Source: JANSYP01 sp038751255 (GTDB lineage Bacteria > Pseudomonadota > Alphaproteobacteria > Rhodobacterales > Rhodobacteraceae). From it: a stretch of 64,000 nt of DNA. Numbering within the stretch: position 1 is the stretch's first letter; the number at the start of each line of letters is the position of its first letter. Under the pieces are notes generated by a model. It did not search any database and was not told the origin of the DNA. It saw nothing but the letters and a program-made list of their open reading frames with translations. Position numbers and translations under genes: made by a program. Of this stretch, positions 33,690-42,161 are shown one piece after another. Location: the NCBI GenBank assembly GCA_038751255.1, contig JBCDGN010000006.1, positions 1 to 64,000 of the forward strand, written 5' to 3'.

Positions 33690-34406
33690 TTAGCTGACTG
33701 GGTTCTTGGGCATTGTTCCTAGCGCCAGCACCCTGTTGAGGAGCTGGTGCACTGCTTCGGCAACGCCCGCGAGGACGATCGTGGTCACGCCTATATCGAT
33801 AAGCTGAAAGAGCTCGAGCTGTGTGGCAGGCAAGCTTGCAGCCACAAACTCCGGCGAGAACGCGGCTTTGAGCAATTGGAAGCCAGAAAGGCTCACCGCT
33901 GCACCCAAAAGACAGGACCAAAGGATGGCGCTGTGTTTTTTACGCCGGCGCAAATCCTCGAGCTTTAGCCGCGCATTGGCGGCCTTGTCCGATATGCCTT
34001 GGCGGATTGCCTCAGATTCGGCACCCATTGCGTCTTCGACAAGCAGCATCCTGTCTTGTGGGTTGACCAAAAGCTCCAGATCCTGTGCCAGCATATCGGA
34101 ACGCACTTTGTTGCGCGCCAAGGCCTCACGCAGTGGCAGCTGGATCGCGATTTCTTCTGCCCCGTAGAGTGAGCTCAAGATGAGCTCCACTCCGCGTTCA
34201 ATGAGGATCGCAAGAAATAAGACCAGCACCAAGAGCTTGCCAAGATCAGCAAGGCTGACCCCGGCTGAACTGACCGCTGAGAACCCCAATTTGCCAGCAG
34301 CAAAACTCGCCGCAACAATGATCAAGATAACAAGGCCGTAGCCTAACATGCTGATCTTTCCAGGGGCGGTGCCGTTATCGGTCATGTTGAACTGTCCCGA
34401 GATCAT
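33690..34406 (-). CDS. small membrane protein of unknown function in the subtilase operon
   Basis: A 238-residue protein starting at ATG 34406, which overlaps the subtilase stop (ATGA). Two N-terminal helices (~20-43 IILIIVAASFAAG-like, and ~55-72 LLVLVLFLAILIE), a helical charged middle (~85-160), a third helix (~163-180, ILWSCLLGAAVSLSG) and an amphipathic end are visible. No family is recognised. Coupling to a cytoplasmic subtilase makes it a candidate membrane substrate, anchor or effector for that protease. Confidence 0.7.
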   Translation of the reverse strand: MISGQFNMTDNGTAPGKISMLGYGLVILIIVAASFAAGKLGFSAVSSAGVSLADLGKLLVLVLFLAILIERGVELILSSLYGAEEIAIQLPLREALARNKVRSDMLAQDLELLVNPQDRMLLVEDAMGAESEAIRQGISDKAANARLKLEDLRRRKKHSAILWSCLLGAAVSLSGFQLLKAAFSPEFVAASLPATQLELFQLIDIGVTTIVLAGVAEAVHQLLNRVLALGTMPKNPVS

Positions 34407-35884
34407 TGTGTGAAGTTTTTCCAGGCAATGGCCGGTTCAGCCGTCTTGTACTTGGCGGGCGCGTTGCCGGTGAGTTTTTCTCTGATCTCTGACACGTTGC
34501 CCGCAGTGACTTTGCCCGCCGAGATCGCGAGTGAGACCAAGCCTGCTGCCACCGCAACTGCACCTGACGTGCCGCTAAATCGGCAAAAGCAGGATCGGTA
34601 GTCGAGATACTTGTCCTCTTTCCCCTTTGCTTTGGCGAAGGGACTGCTGTTGTACCCTGCGCGCCCTGGCACGTCGGTTGAAATCAGTTCTTGCGGGGCA
34701 AAGCTGTGCTCGTCGGGCGGGTTCTCATGCGGATAGGTGTGCAGTTTACCGCTGTAGCAGCTCGATTGTTCACCGGCGCGATAGCCAACCGCAACTGTGT
34801 CGATGCGCTGCATTCTTTTGTCGAGCCGCTCACCATCGCCGCTTGGGCCGTAAACGGTGACGTCGTTTGATTCCGGTGTGAAGGCTGATCTTTGGCCCGC
34901 TGCCGTGCGTGCCCCGACAGCAATAATTCCGTGATGATTGCGTGCCAGTGAGGCAGGGAACAGTACAAGATCATCTCCCCCATTTCCGGCGGCGCACAGG
35001 ACCGGGATCTTTGTGGAGACCGCGATCACCAACTCTTCCAAGAGGTCCCATTCTTCCATTTCTTCTTTGCGAAGGCCAACGCCTAGCGCTTCACTGAGCT
35101 TCTGACGCTTGTCATCTTCGCTGTCGTAACAGGCCTGTAGGACAAGGCTAACTGGTTTCGGAAAATCGCGCGCTAAGACGATCAGGTCCGCCTCAACCAA
35201 GACCGAATAGAGCATGGTGAGGATAAGTTGCTGAGGCTCTGGATTGAAATTGGTCGAGATCGGGATGATTTCGCAGAAGGGGTCGACCCCGGCATAGGCC
35301 AAGCCAAGCGTTCCTTCTGCGTCAGGGTTCACAACCATTTTGATATTGCTGTCTGCGGGTGTCACCGGTTGCGCACCGATCAGTCCCGCCATGGCCGTGC
35401 CGTGAGCTGAGAAATTTTTAGAGGTCGCGGGTTTCACTTTCGAACTGTGGTCTTTTTCCGGCGAGCTTTTCTCGAAATGCTGATCGAGATGCTCGATCAT
35501 GTCCTCCCAAAACTTGCGAGCGTCGTCAGGCAGATGCTCGGGCCAATCAACCTCACCTTTTTTGACGATCTTCCCAAGTCGACTGTCTCCCTTATTTTCC
35601 AAGATCGGCAGGCCAAGCTTGTGCGAGAAAAAATCGACACCCAAGTCTTTGGCGATGGTGTTCTTTAAATTGGGATGTTCATCATCCACTGAGGTGTCGA
35701 TCAGAGCGACCCGAGTGGCTGGGGCGTTGCCCTCTACGATGCGCGTGTGAGCATCGTCCCAGGCACTGGAATTGAAGTCATTGAGATTCTCAAGCACGCC
35801 GATTTCTTCTAGGTGCCAAAGCGCTTTGAAAGGGGCGTAAACGCCGGTGCTGTCAGCGCCGTTATTTGCAGGTGTCATCGTCAT
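34403..35884 (-). CDS. cytoplasmic subtilisin-like (S8) serine protease
   Basis: A 493-residue protein with the subtilase triad: Asp63 (VALIDTSVDDEHP), His at about residue 161 (SAHGTAMAGLIG) and Ser at about 438 (FSGTSGAVAVAAG). The oxyanion Asn is plausible in VLCAAGNGGDD. ATG 35884 is preferred for its GAGG site; longer starts overlap the upstream gene. There is no signal peptide or prodomain, so it probably works inside the cell. A ~60-residue insertion between Asp and His carries many charged residues. Intracellular subtilases are recurring effector or processing modules in bacterial conflict systems. The genes either side encode a PAP2-like protein and a membrane protein. Its substrate is unknown. 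Confidence 0.9.
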   Translation of the reverse strand: MTMTPANNGADSTGVYAPFKALWHLEEIGVLENLNDFNSSAWDDAHTRIVEGNAPATRVALIDTSVDDEHPNLKNTIAKDLGVDFFSHKLGLPILENKGDSRLGKIVKKGEVDWPEHLPDDARKFWEDMIEHLDQHFEKSSPEKDHSSKVKPATSKNFSAHGTAMAGLIGAQPVTPADSNIKMVVNPDAEGTLGLAYAGVDPFCEIIPISTNFNPEPQQLILTMLYSVLVEADLIVLARDFPKPVSLVLQACYDSEDDKRQKLSEALGVGLRKEEMEEWDLLEELVIAVSTKIPVLCAAGNGGDDLVLFPASLARNHHGIIAVGARTAAGQRSAFTPESNDVTVYGPSGDGERLDKRMQRIDTVAVGYRAGEQSSCYSGKLHTYPHENPPDEHSFAPQELISTDVPGRAGYNSSPFAKAKGKEDKYLDYRSCFCRFSGTSGAVAVAAGLVSLAISAGKVTAGNVSEIREKLTGNAPAKYKTAEPAIAWKNFTQ

Positions 35885-35894
35885 AGCAATTACC

Positions 35895-36839
35895 TCAAGT
35901 CCATTCGGCGCGCGCAAGAAGCATCTGTTCTTCAAGCACAGATTCAAAAATAGGGGTCATCATGCGGGCCAGATCGCGCCCCGCAAATGTGTCGACCGGA
36001 TAGTGCACACCGGCCCATTCGCGGTTCTCCGCGATCCTGCGAGCGCTGAGGAAAAGCCACGCAATCCCGGGGTGTTCGGGCGCCACGCGTGAGAAAACAA
36101 AGGCCATCGAATGGGATTGGAAGGAGTGGTTCGATGGATAGGACGCATGTGCGGGGTTCGCAATGAATGTGTCAAGCTGCGGGTTCGCCATGCTGGGGCG
36201 CAGCACGTCAAACCGGTCTTTGTAGCGCAGCCCTATCTCTTCGCAGAGCCGAGCGACGATCAGGAAAAGCGCGGAGGTTTGTGGAAAACTTGAAGGATCC
36301 TCGACGCCAAGTGGTCGGAGGTAACCCGAAAGCTCAAGCTGCATTTCACGTATGATCTCATCGCGGCGCCCGGATTCTTCCCAAGTCTGCAGTTTTTTCT
36401 GCTTTTCCAGCAATTCACCGGTCATGTGGCGCAGTTTTGTGATGGAAGGGGGCAGTTCTAAGGGCAAATCGCGCCACTCGTCGATCTTTTCATGCAGCAG
36501 CCCAATTTCGCGCCAAGGCAGCAGGATGTCGAAATCACTGCCGCCGGCAAAATCCGCACCCAAATCCTCTGCAAGATTGCGGTTGCGATTTCTGTTCCGG
36601 TTCCGATTGCGGTTTCTGTTCCGGTTTCGGTTGCGATTTCTGTTCCGATTGCGATTTCGGTTGAGCACCGAAGAGGCGCCTCCTCCGCCAGAGGGCAAAT
36701 CCATGAAACTGATCGGACTGGCAGTCCCGGTCACATTGACCGACAGCACCGTGGGGTCTGACGTACGAGGCACAAGTTCAAATGAGTCCCCGACCACCAA
36801 AAGCGTGGTCGTCTGTAATGTATCGCTGAAACTATTCAC
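35895..36839 (-). CDS. PAP2-superfamily phosphatase-like protein with Arg-Asn repeat
   Basis: A 314-residue protein; GTG 36839 follows a GGGGGA site. The C-terminal half matches the PAP2/vanadium haloperoxidase signature: YKDRFDVLRP (domain 1), SYPSNHSFQSHS (domain 2, Asn where Gly is usual) and ARRIAENREWAGVHYPVD (domain 3, with the catalytic His). No membrane helices are seen, so this is a soluble form rather than a typical lipid phosphatase. The N-terminal ~58 residues are unassigned. Residues 60-88 are an uninterrupted Asn-(Arg-Asn)14 tract, a strongly basic tether that might bind nucleic acid or acidic membranes. It lies between the regulator and subtilase genes. Confidence 0.82.
   Translation of the reverse strand: MNSFSDTLQTTTLLVVGDSFELVPRTSDPTVLSVNVTGTASPISFMDLPSGGGGASSVLNRNRNRNRNRNRNRNRNRNRNRNRNRNRNLAEDLGADFAGGSDFDILLPWREIGLLHEKIDEWRDLPLELPPSITKLRHMTGELLEKQKKLQTWEESGRRDEIIREMQLELSGYLRPLGVEDPSSFPQTSALFLIVARLCEEIGLRYKDRFDVLRPSMANPQLDTFIANPAHASYPSNHSFQSHSMAFVFSRVAPEHPGIAWLFLSARRIAENREWAGVHYPVDTFAGRDLARMMTPIFESVLEEQMLLARAEWT
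36576..36662 (-). repeat. 24-base tandem repeat encoding (Arg-Asn)14
   Basis: The coding strand reads 29 codons of alternating Asn and Arg. The longer period is 24 bases (CGG AAC AGA AAY CGC AAY, then CGN AAY), present three times, plus a partial copy. Four different Arg codons and both Asn codons are used, so the array is not a simple hexamer slip. Copy number may vary between strains without breaking the frame. Confidence 0.9.
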
Positions 36840-36863
36840 TGGAAGTCCCCCATGTGTTCCATA

Positions 36864-38864
36864 TTAGGCTCCTGCATCGATCAATCCCTGTTCGAGCACT
36901 TTCTTTGCAGTTTCGTCTTGCACCGCCATGCGGTTGGCCTGGACCCAGTCAGCCGAGAAATTAGGATCCATGCTGCGGATGCGGGCAATGTAGTCTTTCG
37001 CTTCTTCGGCCTTGCCCAGATACGCGAGACTGATTGAGGTATAACGCAGCGCTGCACCGTAGTTCGGCCGTTGCGCCAGGATGCGCTGACCGATTTTGCT
37101 CGCCGTGCGGTAGTCGCCCTCAAGCGCGCTGATCATGCATCTTGTGGTTTCTAGGGTGAACCTGATCGGGCTGAACTCACCCATTTTGAGCGCAATGGCA
37201 GAGGCGTAGTGGGCCTCTTTGTAGCGCGCATTGTAAAGATGGTGCAGTGCCAGATGATCCCAGCAAAAGGCCGATTGCGGGCCAAAGCGGATCGCCCGGT
37301 CCAAAAGCTCTGCGGAACTTTCCCGGTCATGCAGGATGTACCCCATGGCATGTCCGGCAAGCGCCAAGCCAATGCCGCCGCTGTGGGCCGTGTCGCCGGC
37401 ATTGGCCAAAAGTGAGCGAGTTTCATCCCTGACTGCGCCGTCAAAAGACCGCCAGTGCTCGCCAACTGAAAACGTGTTCAAGTAAGCAAGAAGGGCAGGG
37501 TAGATCGATGTTCCGGTCAAAACCCAGCTTTCGTGCAGACGCGTCCTCAGCGGTCCGAGCGCAGTGTGGTCAAGCTGGAACATCGCGCTTAGAGCGTGGA
37601 AGGGACTGATCGGAGCGTCCCCGGCCACAGTGTTGCGAGTTTCCAAGGTTTTTGCGGCCTGATCGAAGGCCTTGCCCAGCATCGCCAGCGTCTTTTCATG
37701 CTCCGTTGCGCCGCCTGTCGCAGGAACGTTTGCGCAATCGACGCTCCATAGGAGCTCTTGATTGGCCTGTCGCATCGCCAAGATGCGCAGCGCCAATTCG
37801 CCTTCCTGTTCGTAGACCCGCATGCGCAGGAAGAGGTCGGGGTCGCGTGTTGCTGTCGCGCTCGGGTCCGGCACACCGGCGAGGTCGCGATAATCATAGC
37901 AACGCGCCCCGATGTATTCGCGCAAGCCCGTTGCGACCCGGTCCATGAGTGCTTCGGCGAAAAACATGGTCTGAGCGGATTGGGAATGGATCACCGGCTG
38001 CAACAGTCCGACGACCGGCCAATTCTGCTTGGCCTCATCCAGCGGGGTCGGAATCGCCGCTGGGGTGACCGCCGTGGGCAAGGTGGCTTGTGGCTGGGGC
38101 GCGGGCGGATCTTCTTCGTAGGCCTCGATGATTTCTTCGAGACGGTCATACCAATGAGACCGCTGCACGCGGAGCCATTCCTCGAACTCATCCGACACAT
38201 CGCCGCGCAAATTGATGCCTTCCAAGAGATCCGGCAGCATCTGATGATGATGAGAGGGGATCGCCGAAGCACCCTGTGCTTCGATCACGAATAGATCGAC
38301 GCTCACACCTTGCAAGCGGATGTTGACTGCATCGGCTTCGATCAGGGCGGGGGAGAACCCGATCAGGCTCTTTCTCAGGCCATGAAGCGCGGTGCGCATG
38401 CTTTGTGCCGCTCGGCGAGGATCCTTTTCGCCCCAAAGCATATCCTGAAGCCGTGTCCGCGAAATCGTCCCGTTCGGCGCCAGCGCCAGCATCGCCAGCA
38501 TCGCTTGTTGTTGCGGGCTTCGGGGCGTCCGATCTTGCTCTTGGACGTCCAAAAGTCTTAAGGGCCCCAATAGATAGAGCCGCGCTTGTTTGTCCGTGTC
38601 TCCGGTCGCCACCGGTCCACCCCGCGTCAGATCTTGCCCAGGCCCCCCACCGGACCTTTGCCCATCGGCAGAAAACTCCAACCAATTCAAGCTGTCCATC
38701 AAAGAATTCAAAGCGCCCTCCGGTGGCAGGCCGGTCCGCGAAAAAATCGTCGCGCTGTACATTGACTGGGCATCTATCGCAGCGGGCAAGTTCAAAGCGG
38801 GGGGCAACGCAAGACGGTTGGGGTAGTGGCTTTGGTTTTCATCGGCAATCTCCACCGGAATCAC
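36864..38864 (-). CDS. winged-helix (OmpR/SARP-type) regulator with TPR C-terminus
   Basis: Up to 666 residues from GTG 38864; ATG 38699 (starting at MDSLNW) is an alternative. A DNA-binding wing similar to OmpR/SARP or CadC regulators lies at about residues 95-180 (LYLLGPLRLLDVQEQ, then LQDMLWGEKDPRRAAQSMRT). A helical region follows, then a cyclase-like or TolB-type middle (VVGLLQPVIHSQSAQTMFF), and a C-terminal TPR array (~520-650: ALHHLYNARYKEAHYASAIAL, RTASKIGQRILAQRPNYGAAL, YLGKAEEAKDYIARI). It is first in the order regulator, PAP2, subtilase, membrane protein (24-, 10- and -4-base junctions). It probably controls that set, and perhaps the larger island. Confidence 0.82.
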   Translation of the reverse strand: MIPVEIADENQSHYPNRLALPPALNLPAAIDAQSMYSATIFSRTGLPPEGALNSLMDSLNWLEFSADGQRSGGGPGQDLTRGGPVATGDTDKQARLYLLGPLRLLDVQEQDRTPRSPQQQAMLAMLALAPNGTISRTRLQDMLWGEKDPRRAAQSMRTALHGLRKSLIGFSPALIEADAVNIRLQGVSVDLFVIEAQGASAIPSHHHQMLPDLLEGINLRGDVSDEFEEWLRVQRSHWYDRLEEIIEAYEEDPPAPQPQATLPTAVTPAAIPTPLDEAKQNWPVVGLLQPVIHSQSAQTMFFAEALMDRVATGLREYIGARCYDYRDLAGVPDPSATATRDPDLFLRMRVYEQEGELALRILAMRQANQELLWSVDCANVPATGGATEHEKTLAMLGKAFDQAAKTLETRNTVAGDAPISPFHALSAMFQLDHTALGPLRTRLHESWVLTGTSIYPALLAYLNTFSVGEHWRSFDGAVRDETRSLLANAGDTAHSGGIGLALAGHAMGYILHDRESSAELLDRAIRFGPQSAFCWDHLALHHLYNARYKEAHYASAIALKMGEFSPIRFTLETTRCMISALEGDYRTASKIGQRILAQRPNYGAALRYTSISLAYLGKAEEAKDYIARIRSMDPNFSADWVQANRMAVQDETAKKVLEQGLIDAGA

Positions 38865-38890
38865 TATAAATTAACTCTAGCTTTGGGGGC

Positions 38891-38928
38891 GTGAGCCGAA
38901 CGTTAAGGAAGTCTTAAATCCCGCTCAC
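38891..38928. promoter_or_regulatory. nested inverted repeat between MFS gene and regulator
   Basis: Outer arms GTGAGC (38891-38896) and GCTCAC (38923-38928) enclose an inner TTAAG-GAAGT-CTTAA (38903-38917). It lies in the 80-base gap upstream of the regulator gene and downstream of the MFS gene. It may be an operator for autoregulation, or a weak terminator; there is no T-run. Confidence 0.4.
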
Positions 38929-38944
38929 ACAGGGGCAGAACCGG

Positions 38945-40120
38945 CTATGTTGCGGCGCTATTTCTCGGGCGCAGCTGGCGCGGCCCTAAGGTGCCGATTA
39001 AAAACGCGGCTCCCAAAAGCACTATCAACGCAATGCGCAGACCGAACTGGTCTGACAAAAAGCCGATGATAAGCGGTCCCATAAGAAACCCAGTATAGCC
39101 AATAGCCGCTGTCATCGCGATGGCACTTCCAGAAGACACATCTTTCAACCGCGATGCGGAAGAGAAAAGCAGCGGGACGATGTTTGACGCCCCGAGACCG
39201 ACCAGAGCGAACCCAAAGATGGATGGCAAGAAGGTTGCCGTTCCCAGAACGCAAACAAATCCAGTCAGCGCGGAAATGGCCCCCGCAAACAGCGTTGTGC
39301 GCTCCCCGAACCTGCGCACAAAGCCGTCTCCGAACAGACGCCCGACCAACATCGCAATGGAAAACGATGCATAGGCTAAGGCAGCGCTGGCCGGGCTGGC
39401 CAGCACCACTGTCGTCAAATAGACGCCGGACCAATCTGCCACGCCGCCTTCAATCATCATCACCAGCAAGCACAGCGCACCAAGTGCGAGCAGGGATCGC
39501 GGTGGGCGCACAAAGGCCGGAGCGCGTTCGGTCTTGAGCGGGAGGGACAGCGAGGCCTGCGAGAGCCCGTTGGCAAAGATGACCACACCCAGAGACAGCA
39601 CAGAAAGACACAGCAATCCCGCGGCCACGCTAAAGCCATTCCCAAGAGCCAGACCAAGCCAGATCGCGCCTAAGAACCCGCCAAAGCTGGCGGCTGCATG
39701 AAAAGAGGACATGATCGCCTGCCCCCAAGCCTCTTGGATGTCCGCGGCGAAACTGTTCATGGAGACATCAAGCACCCCTTTGCCCAGCCCGAGCGTTAAG
39801 GCGGCTAGGACAAGCGGTATGAATGTTGTTGTCAGCCCGGGCAGCGTTAAGACAAAGCAATAGCTGAAGGCCACAGCGATCATCGCCAAATGACTTCCAA
39901 GACGCGACACCAACCAGGCCGACAACGGCATGCCGGCCAGGCCGCCCATCGCATAGGCAAAAAGTGCAATCGATAGGGCGCCATCGGCAAGTCCCAAGGT
40001 CAGTTGGATCGCCGCAATCGAAGCCGCCCAAGCCCCCATGCTGAGGCCCTGGACCAGAAAGATCAGAGTGGTCGCAATTCTGGCCCGTTTCAGGCTGGGA
40101 CGATCAATCGCAAACTCCAT
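38945..40120 (-). CDS. major facilitator superfamily transporter
   Basis: A 391-residue protein with about twelve membrane helices and MFS loop features (LSAWLVSRLGSHLAM; FGDGFVRRFGERTT). ATG 40120 has an AGAGG site six bases upstream and gives the usual MFS length. A GTG at 40270 would add a Pro/Gln-rich 50-residue tail and overlap the GH42 gene. It is downstream of the galactoside genes on the same strand and may carry a sugar or its acid, but its closest relatives are not sugar-specific. The gene lacks a clear role in the pathway. Confidence 0.85.
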   Translation of the reverse strand: MEFAIDRPSLKRARIATTLIFLVQGLSMGAWAASIAAIQLTLGLADGALSIALFAYAMGGLAGMPLSAWLVSRLGSHLAMIAVAFSYCFVLTLPGLTTTFIPLVLAALTLGLGKGVLDVSMNSFAADIQEAWGQAIMSSFHAAASFGGFLGAIWLGLALGNGFSVAAGLLCLSVLSLGVVIFANGLSQASLSLPLKTERAPAFVRPPRSLLALGALCLLVMMIEGGVADWSGVYLTTVVLASPASAALAYASFSIAMLVGRLFGDGFVRRFGERTTLFAGAISALTGFVCVLGTATFLPSIFGFALVGLGASNIVPLLFSSASRLKDVSSGSAIAMTAAIGYTGFLMGPLIIGFLSDQFGLRIALIVLLGAAFLIGTLGPRQLRPRNSAAT

Positions 40121-40250
40121 GGGTGCCTCTGAAACTGGTGCGTCTTGCCGCTGACCCAACGGGCCCTGTTCGACATTGTCAAAGACTTTGGGCCTAGGTC
40201 CGGCGCCTATTGGGGTTTCGGTAGGCTTGGTTTGGTCGTCTTGTCTGTCT

Positions 40251-42161
40251 TCAGGACGCAGGGCGGTCACGCCAGTGAACGCCGCAACCCTCCACGGTGA
40301 TGTCTTCCCAGACGATCGGATCGGCCCCGTAATTGATCAGGAACTCGAGCGCTCCGGCGTCTCGGCGTCGGAGTTCCCCCGGCATAGCGTGGATCGGGAT
40401 GCCCTGCGCCGCCGTGAACCTTGTCAGGATTTGTGCCAACCCCGCCGGGTCCAACCACCCGCCGAGATAGGCGACGTTGTCGTTTCCCATGAGAATCGGT
40501 CGCCCATCGGCGAGGGACTCAAGAACCGGGGCGTTGCCTTCGAGATGTTCAAACCAGTGCAAAAGGTTCCCGCCACCTCTCAGCGCATGGCTACAATCGG
40601 GGGGCAGGCTTTCGACAAAACTGATGGTGATGTCGAGATCGGGTAAATCCGGCGGCAGCGGAACTGGGATGGCCATTTCCGGCGTCTTTGCGTTGCTGCG
40701 CGGGCCAAGCAGTGTCAGCCCATCATGCGCCGCGATGGCCGACCGGAGCGTTGGCGACAGCGTCATGAGCCCTGGAACCAGGACCAGCTTGTAGGGTGAG
40801 AGAGTCTCTGCGTCGGAGGGCAGAAAATCGACCGAAAGCCCAAGCTTGCGCAGGGCCCGATAGACCTCAAAAACCAACGCGAAATAATCAAAGCTCGCGC
40901 CTTGCGGCTCGGTGTCCCAGGCCCAGGCACTGGTGTAGTCAAAGACAATCGCAACTGGCGCAGGCTCGGGGTCTAGGGGTGGCATCACGGCCAATTCTTC
41001 GGCGACGGTTTTCGCCTCTGTCAGGCCCGGGGCATCTGCGCTGTCTGGGCGCAATAGGGCTGCATGGTACTGTTCCTGCCCAAACGGGGCCTGACGCCAG
41101 CGGAAATAGGATACAACCTCGGCCCCATGCGCGAACGCCTCATGGCTCCAAAGACGCACCATCCCGGGCAAGGGGGCCGGGTTGAAGGGCGCCCAATTCA
41201 CCGGGCCGGGTTGCTGTTCCATCACCCACCAGCGACCCCGGCCCACCGCCCGATAAAGATCGTGATGGAACGCCTGGAAATCTGGGTCACCTTGGCGGAG
41301 AAAACCTGCCTTATGCGCAGCGCTTGCTTCAAGCCGGTCGGATAGAAAGCCAATGGGGTAGCTGTCCCAGCTCGCGATATCTAGATCGGCGCTGGTGGCG
41401 AAATGGTCGAATTCTAAGATACGGCCCATATAATTGTGAATGAGCGGCGCTTGCGTTTCAGACCGGACCGCCTCGGCTTGCGCCTTATTCCATGCCACCA
41501 CCTGATCCGATGAGAACCGCCGAAAGGCCATCACATGCGATGGGTTGGGCTCCGTCACCGTCAGATTTGGCAAACCGATCTGGTCGAAAGACTGATAGTC
41601 CATCGACCAAAAGACATTGCCCCAAGCGGTGTTCAAGGCTTCGATTTCGCCATAGCGATCTGTGCACCAGGCCTGAAAGGCGCCGCGCGCAGCGTCGGAG
41701 TAGCTCAGCACCGTGTCGTGGCAGCCATATTCGTTGTCAATCTGCCAGTGTGTGACAGCCGGGTGCTGGCAATACCGCGCCGTCATGCGTCGGGCGAATT
41801 CCGCTGCCGCGTCACGGTAGCCTGCGTGGCTAAAACAGTAGTGCCGCCGCGATCCAAATCCGCGCGGCCTTCCGTCAGCATCAACCGCCAGCATGTCGGG
41901 AAACCTATCCAACATCCAGCGTGGCGGCGTGGCCGAGGGCGTGCCCATAATGATCTTAAGACCGGCATTTGCCAGCACTTCTACCGCGTCGTCGAGCCAT
42001 CGCCAGTCGAAGACGCCCGGCTGCGGTTCTAACCGAGACCAGGCAAACTCACCGATCCGCACATAAGACAATCCAGCCGCGATCATGCGCGCCGCGTCTT
42101 CTTCCCAGAAAGAGCGCGGCCATTGTTCGGGATAGTAGCAGACGCCGAGCGCGGGCTTCAT
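40251..42161 (-). CDS. GH42 beta-galactosidase
   Basis: A 636-residue cytoplasmic glycoside hydrolase family 42 enzyme that releases galactose from beta-galactosides. The (beta/alpha)8 domain starts LGVCYYPEQWP. The acid/base is Glu144 in HWQIDNEYG, and the nucleophile is Glu315 in WWVMEQQPGPVNW. The GH42 trimerisation domain (~390-590) and a small C-terminal beta domain follow, at normal length. It overlaps the lactonase gene by ATGA and so belongs to the same operon as the galactose-to-KDPGal pathway genes. Confidence 0.95.
   Translation of the reverse strand: MKPALGVCYYPEQWPRSFWEEDAARMIAAGLSYVRIGEFAWSRLEPQPGVFDWRWLDDAVEVLANAGLKIIMGTPSATPPRWMLDRFPDMLAVDADGRPRGFGSRRHYCFSHAGYRDAAAEFARRMTARYCQHPAVTHWQIDNEYGCHDTVLSYSDAARGAFQAWCTDRYGEIEALNTAWGNVFWSMDYQSFDQIGLPNLTVTEPNPSHVMAFRRFSSDQVVAWNKAQAEAVRSETQAPLIHNYMGRILEFDHFATSADLDIASWDSYPIGFLSDRLEASAAHKAGFLRQGDPDFQAFHHDLYRAVGRGRWWVMEQQPGPVNWAPFNPAPLPGMVRLWSHEAFAHGAEVVSYFRWRQAPFGQEQYHAALLRPDSADAPGLTEAKTVAEELAVMPPLDPEPAPVAIVFDYTSAWAWDTEPQGASFDYFALVFEVYRALRKLGLSVDFLPSDAETLSPYKLVLVPGLMTLSPTLRSAIAAHDGLTLLGPRSNAKTPEMAIPVPLPPDLPDLDITISFVESLPPDCSHALRGGGNLLHWFEHLEGNAPVLESLADGRPILMGNDNVAYLGGWLDPAGLAQILTRFTAAQGIPIHAMPGELRRRDAGALEFLINYGADPIVWEDITVEGCGVHWRDRPAS

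Noticed and set aside
36576..36662. Repeat array considered as CRISPR or minisatellite
   Set aside because: The 24-base units are contiguous with no spacers, lie inside a gene and keep the reading frame. It is a coding repeat.
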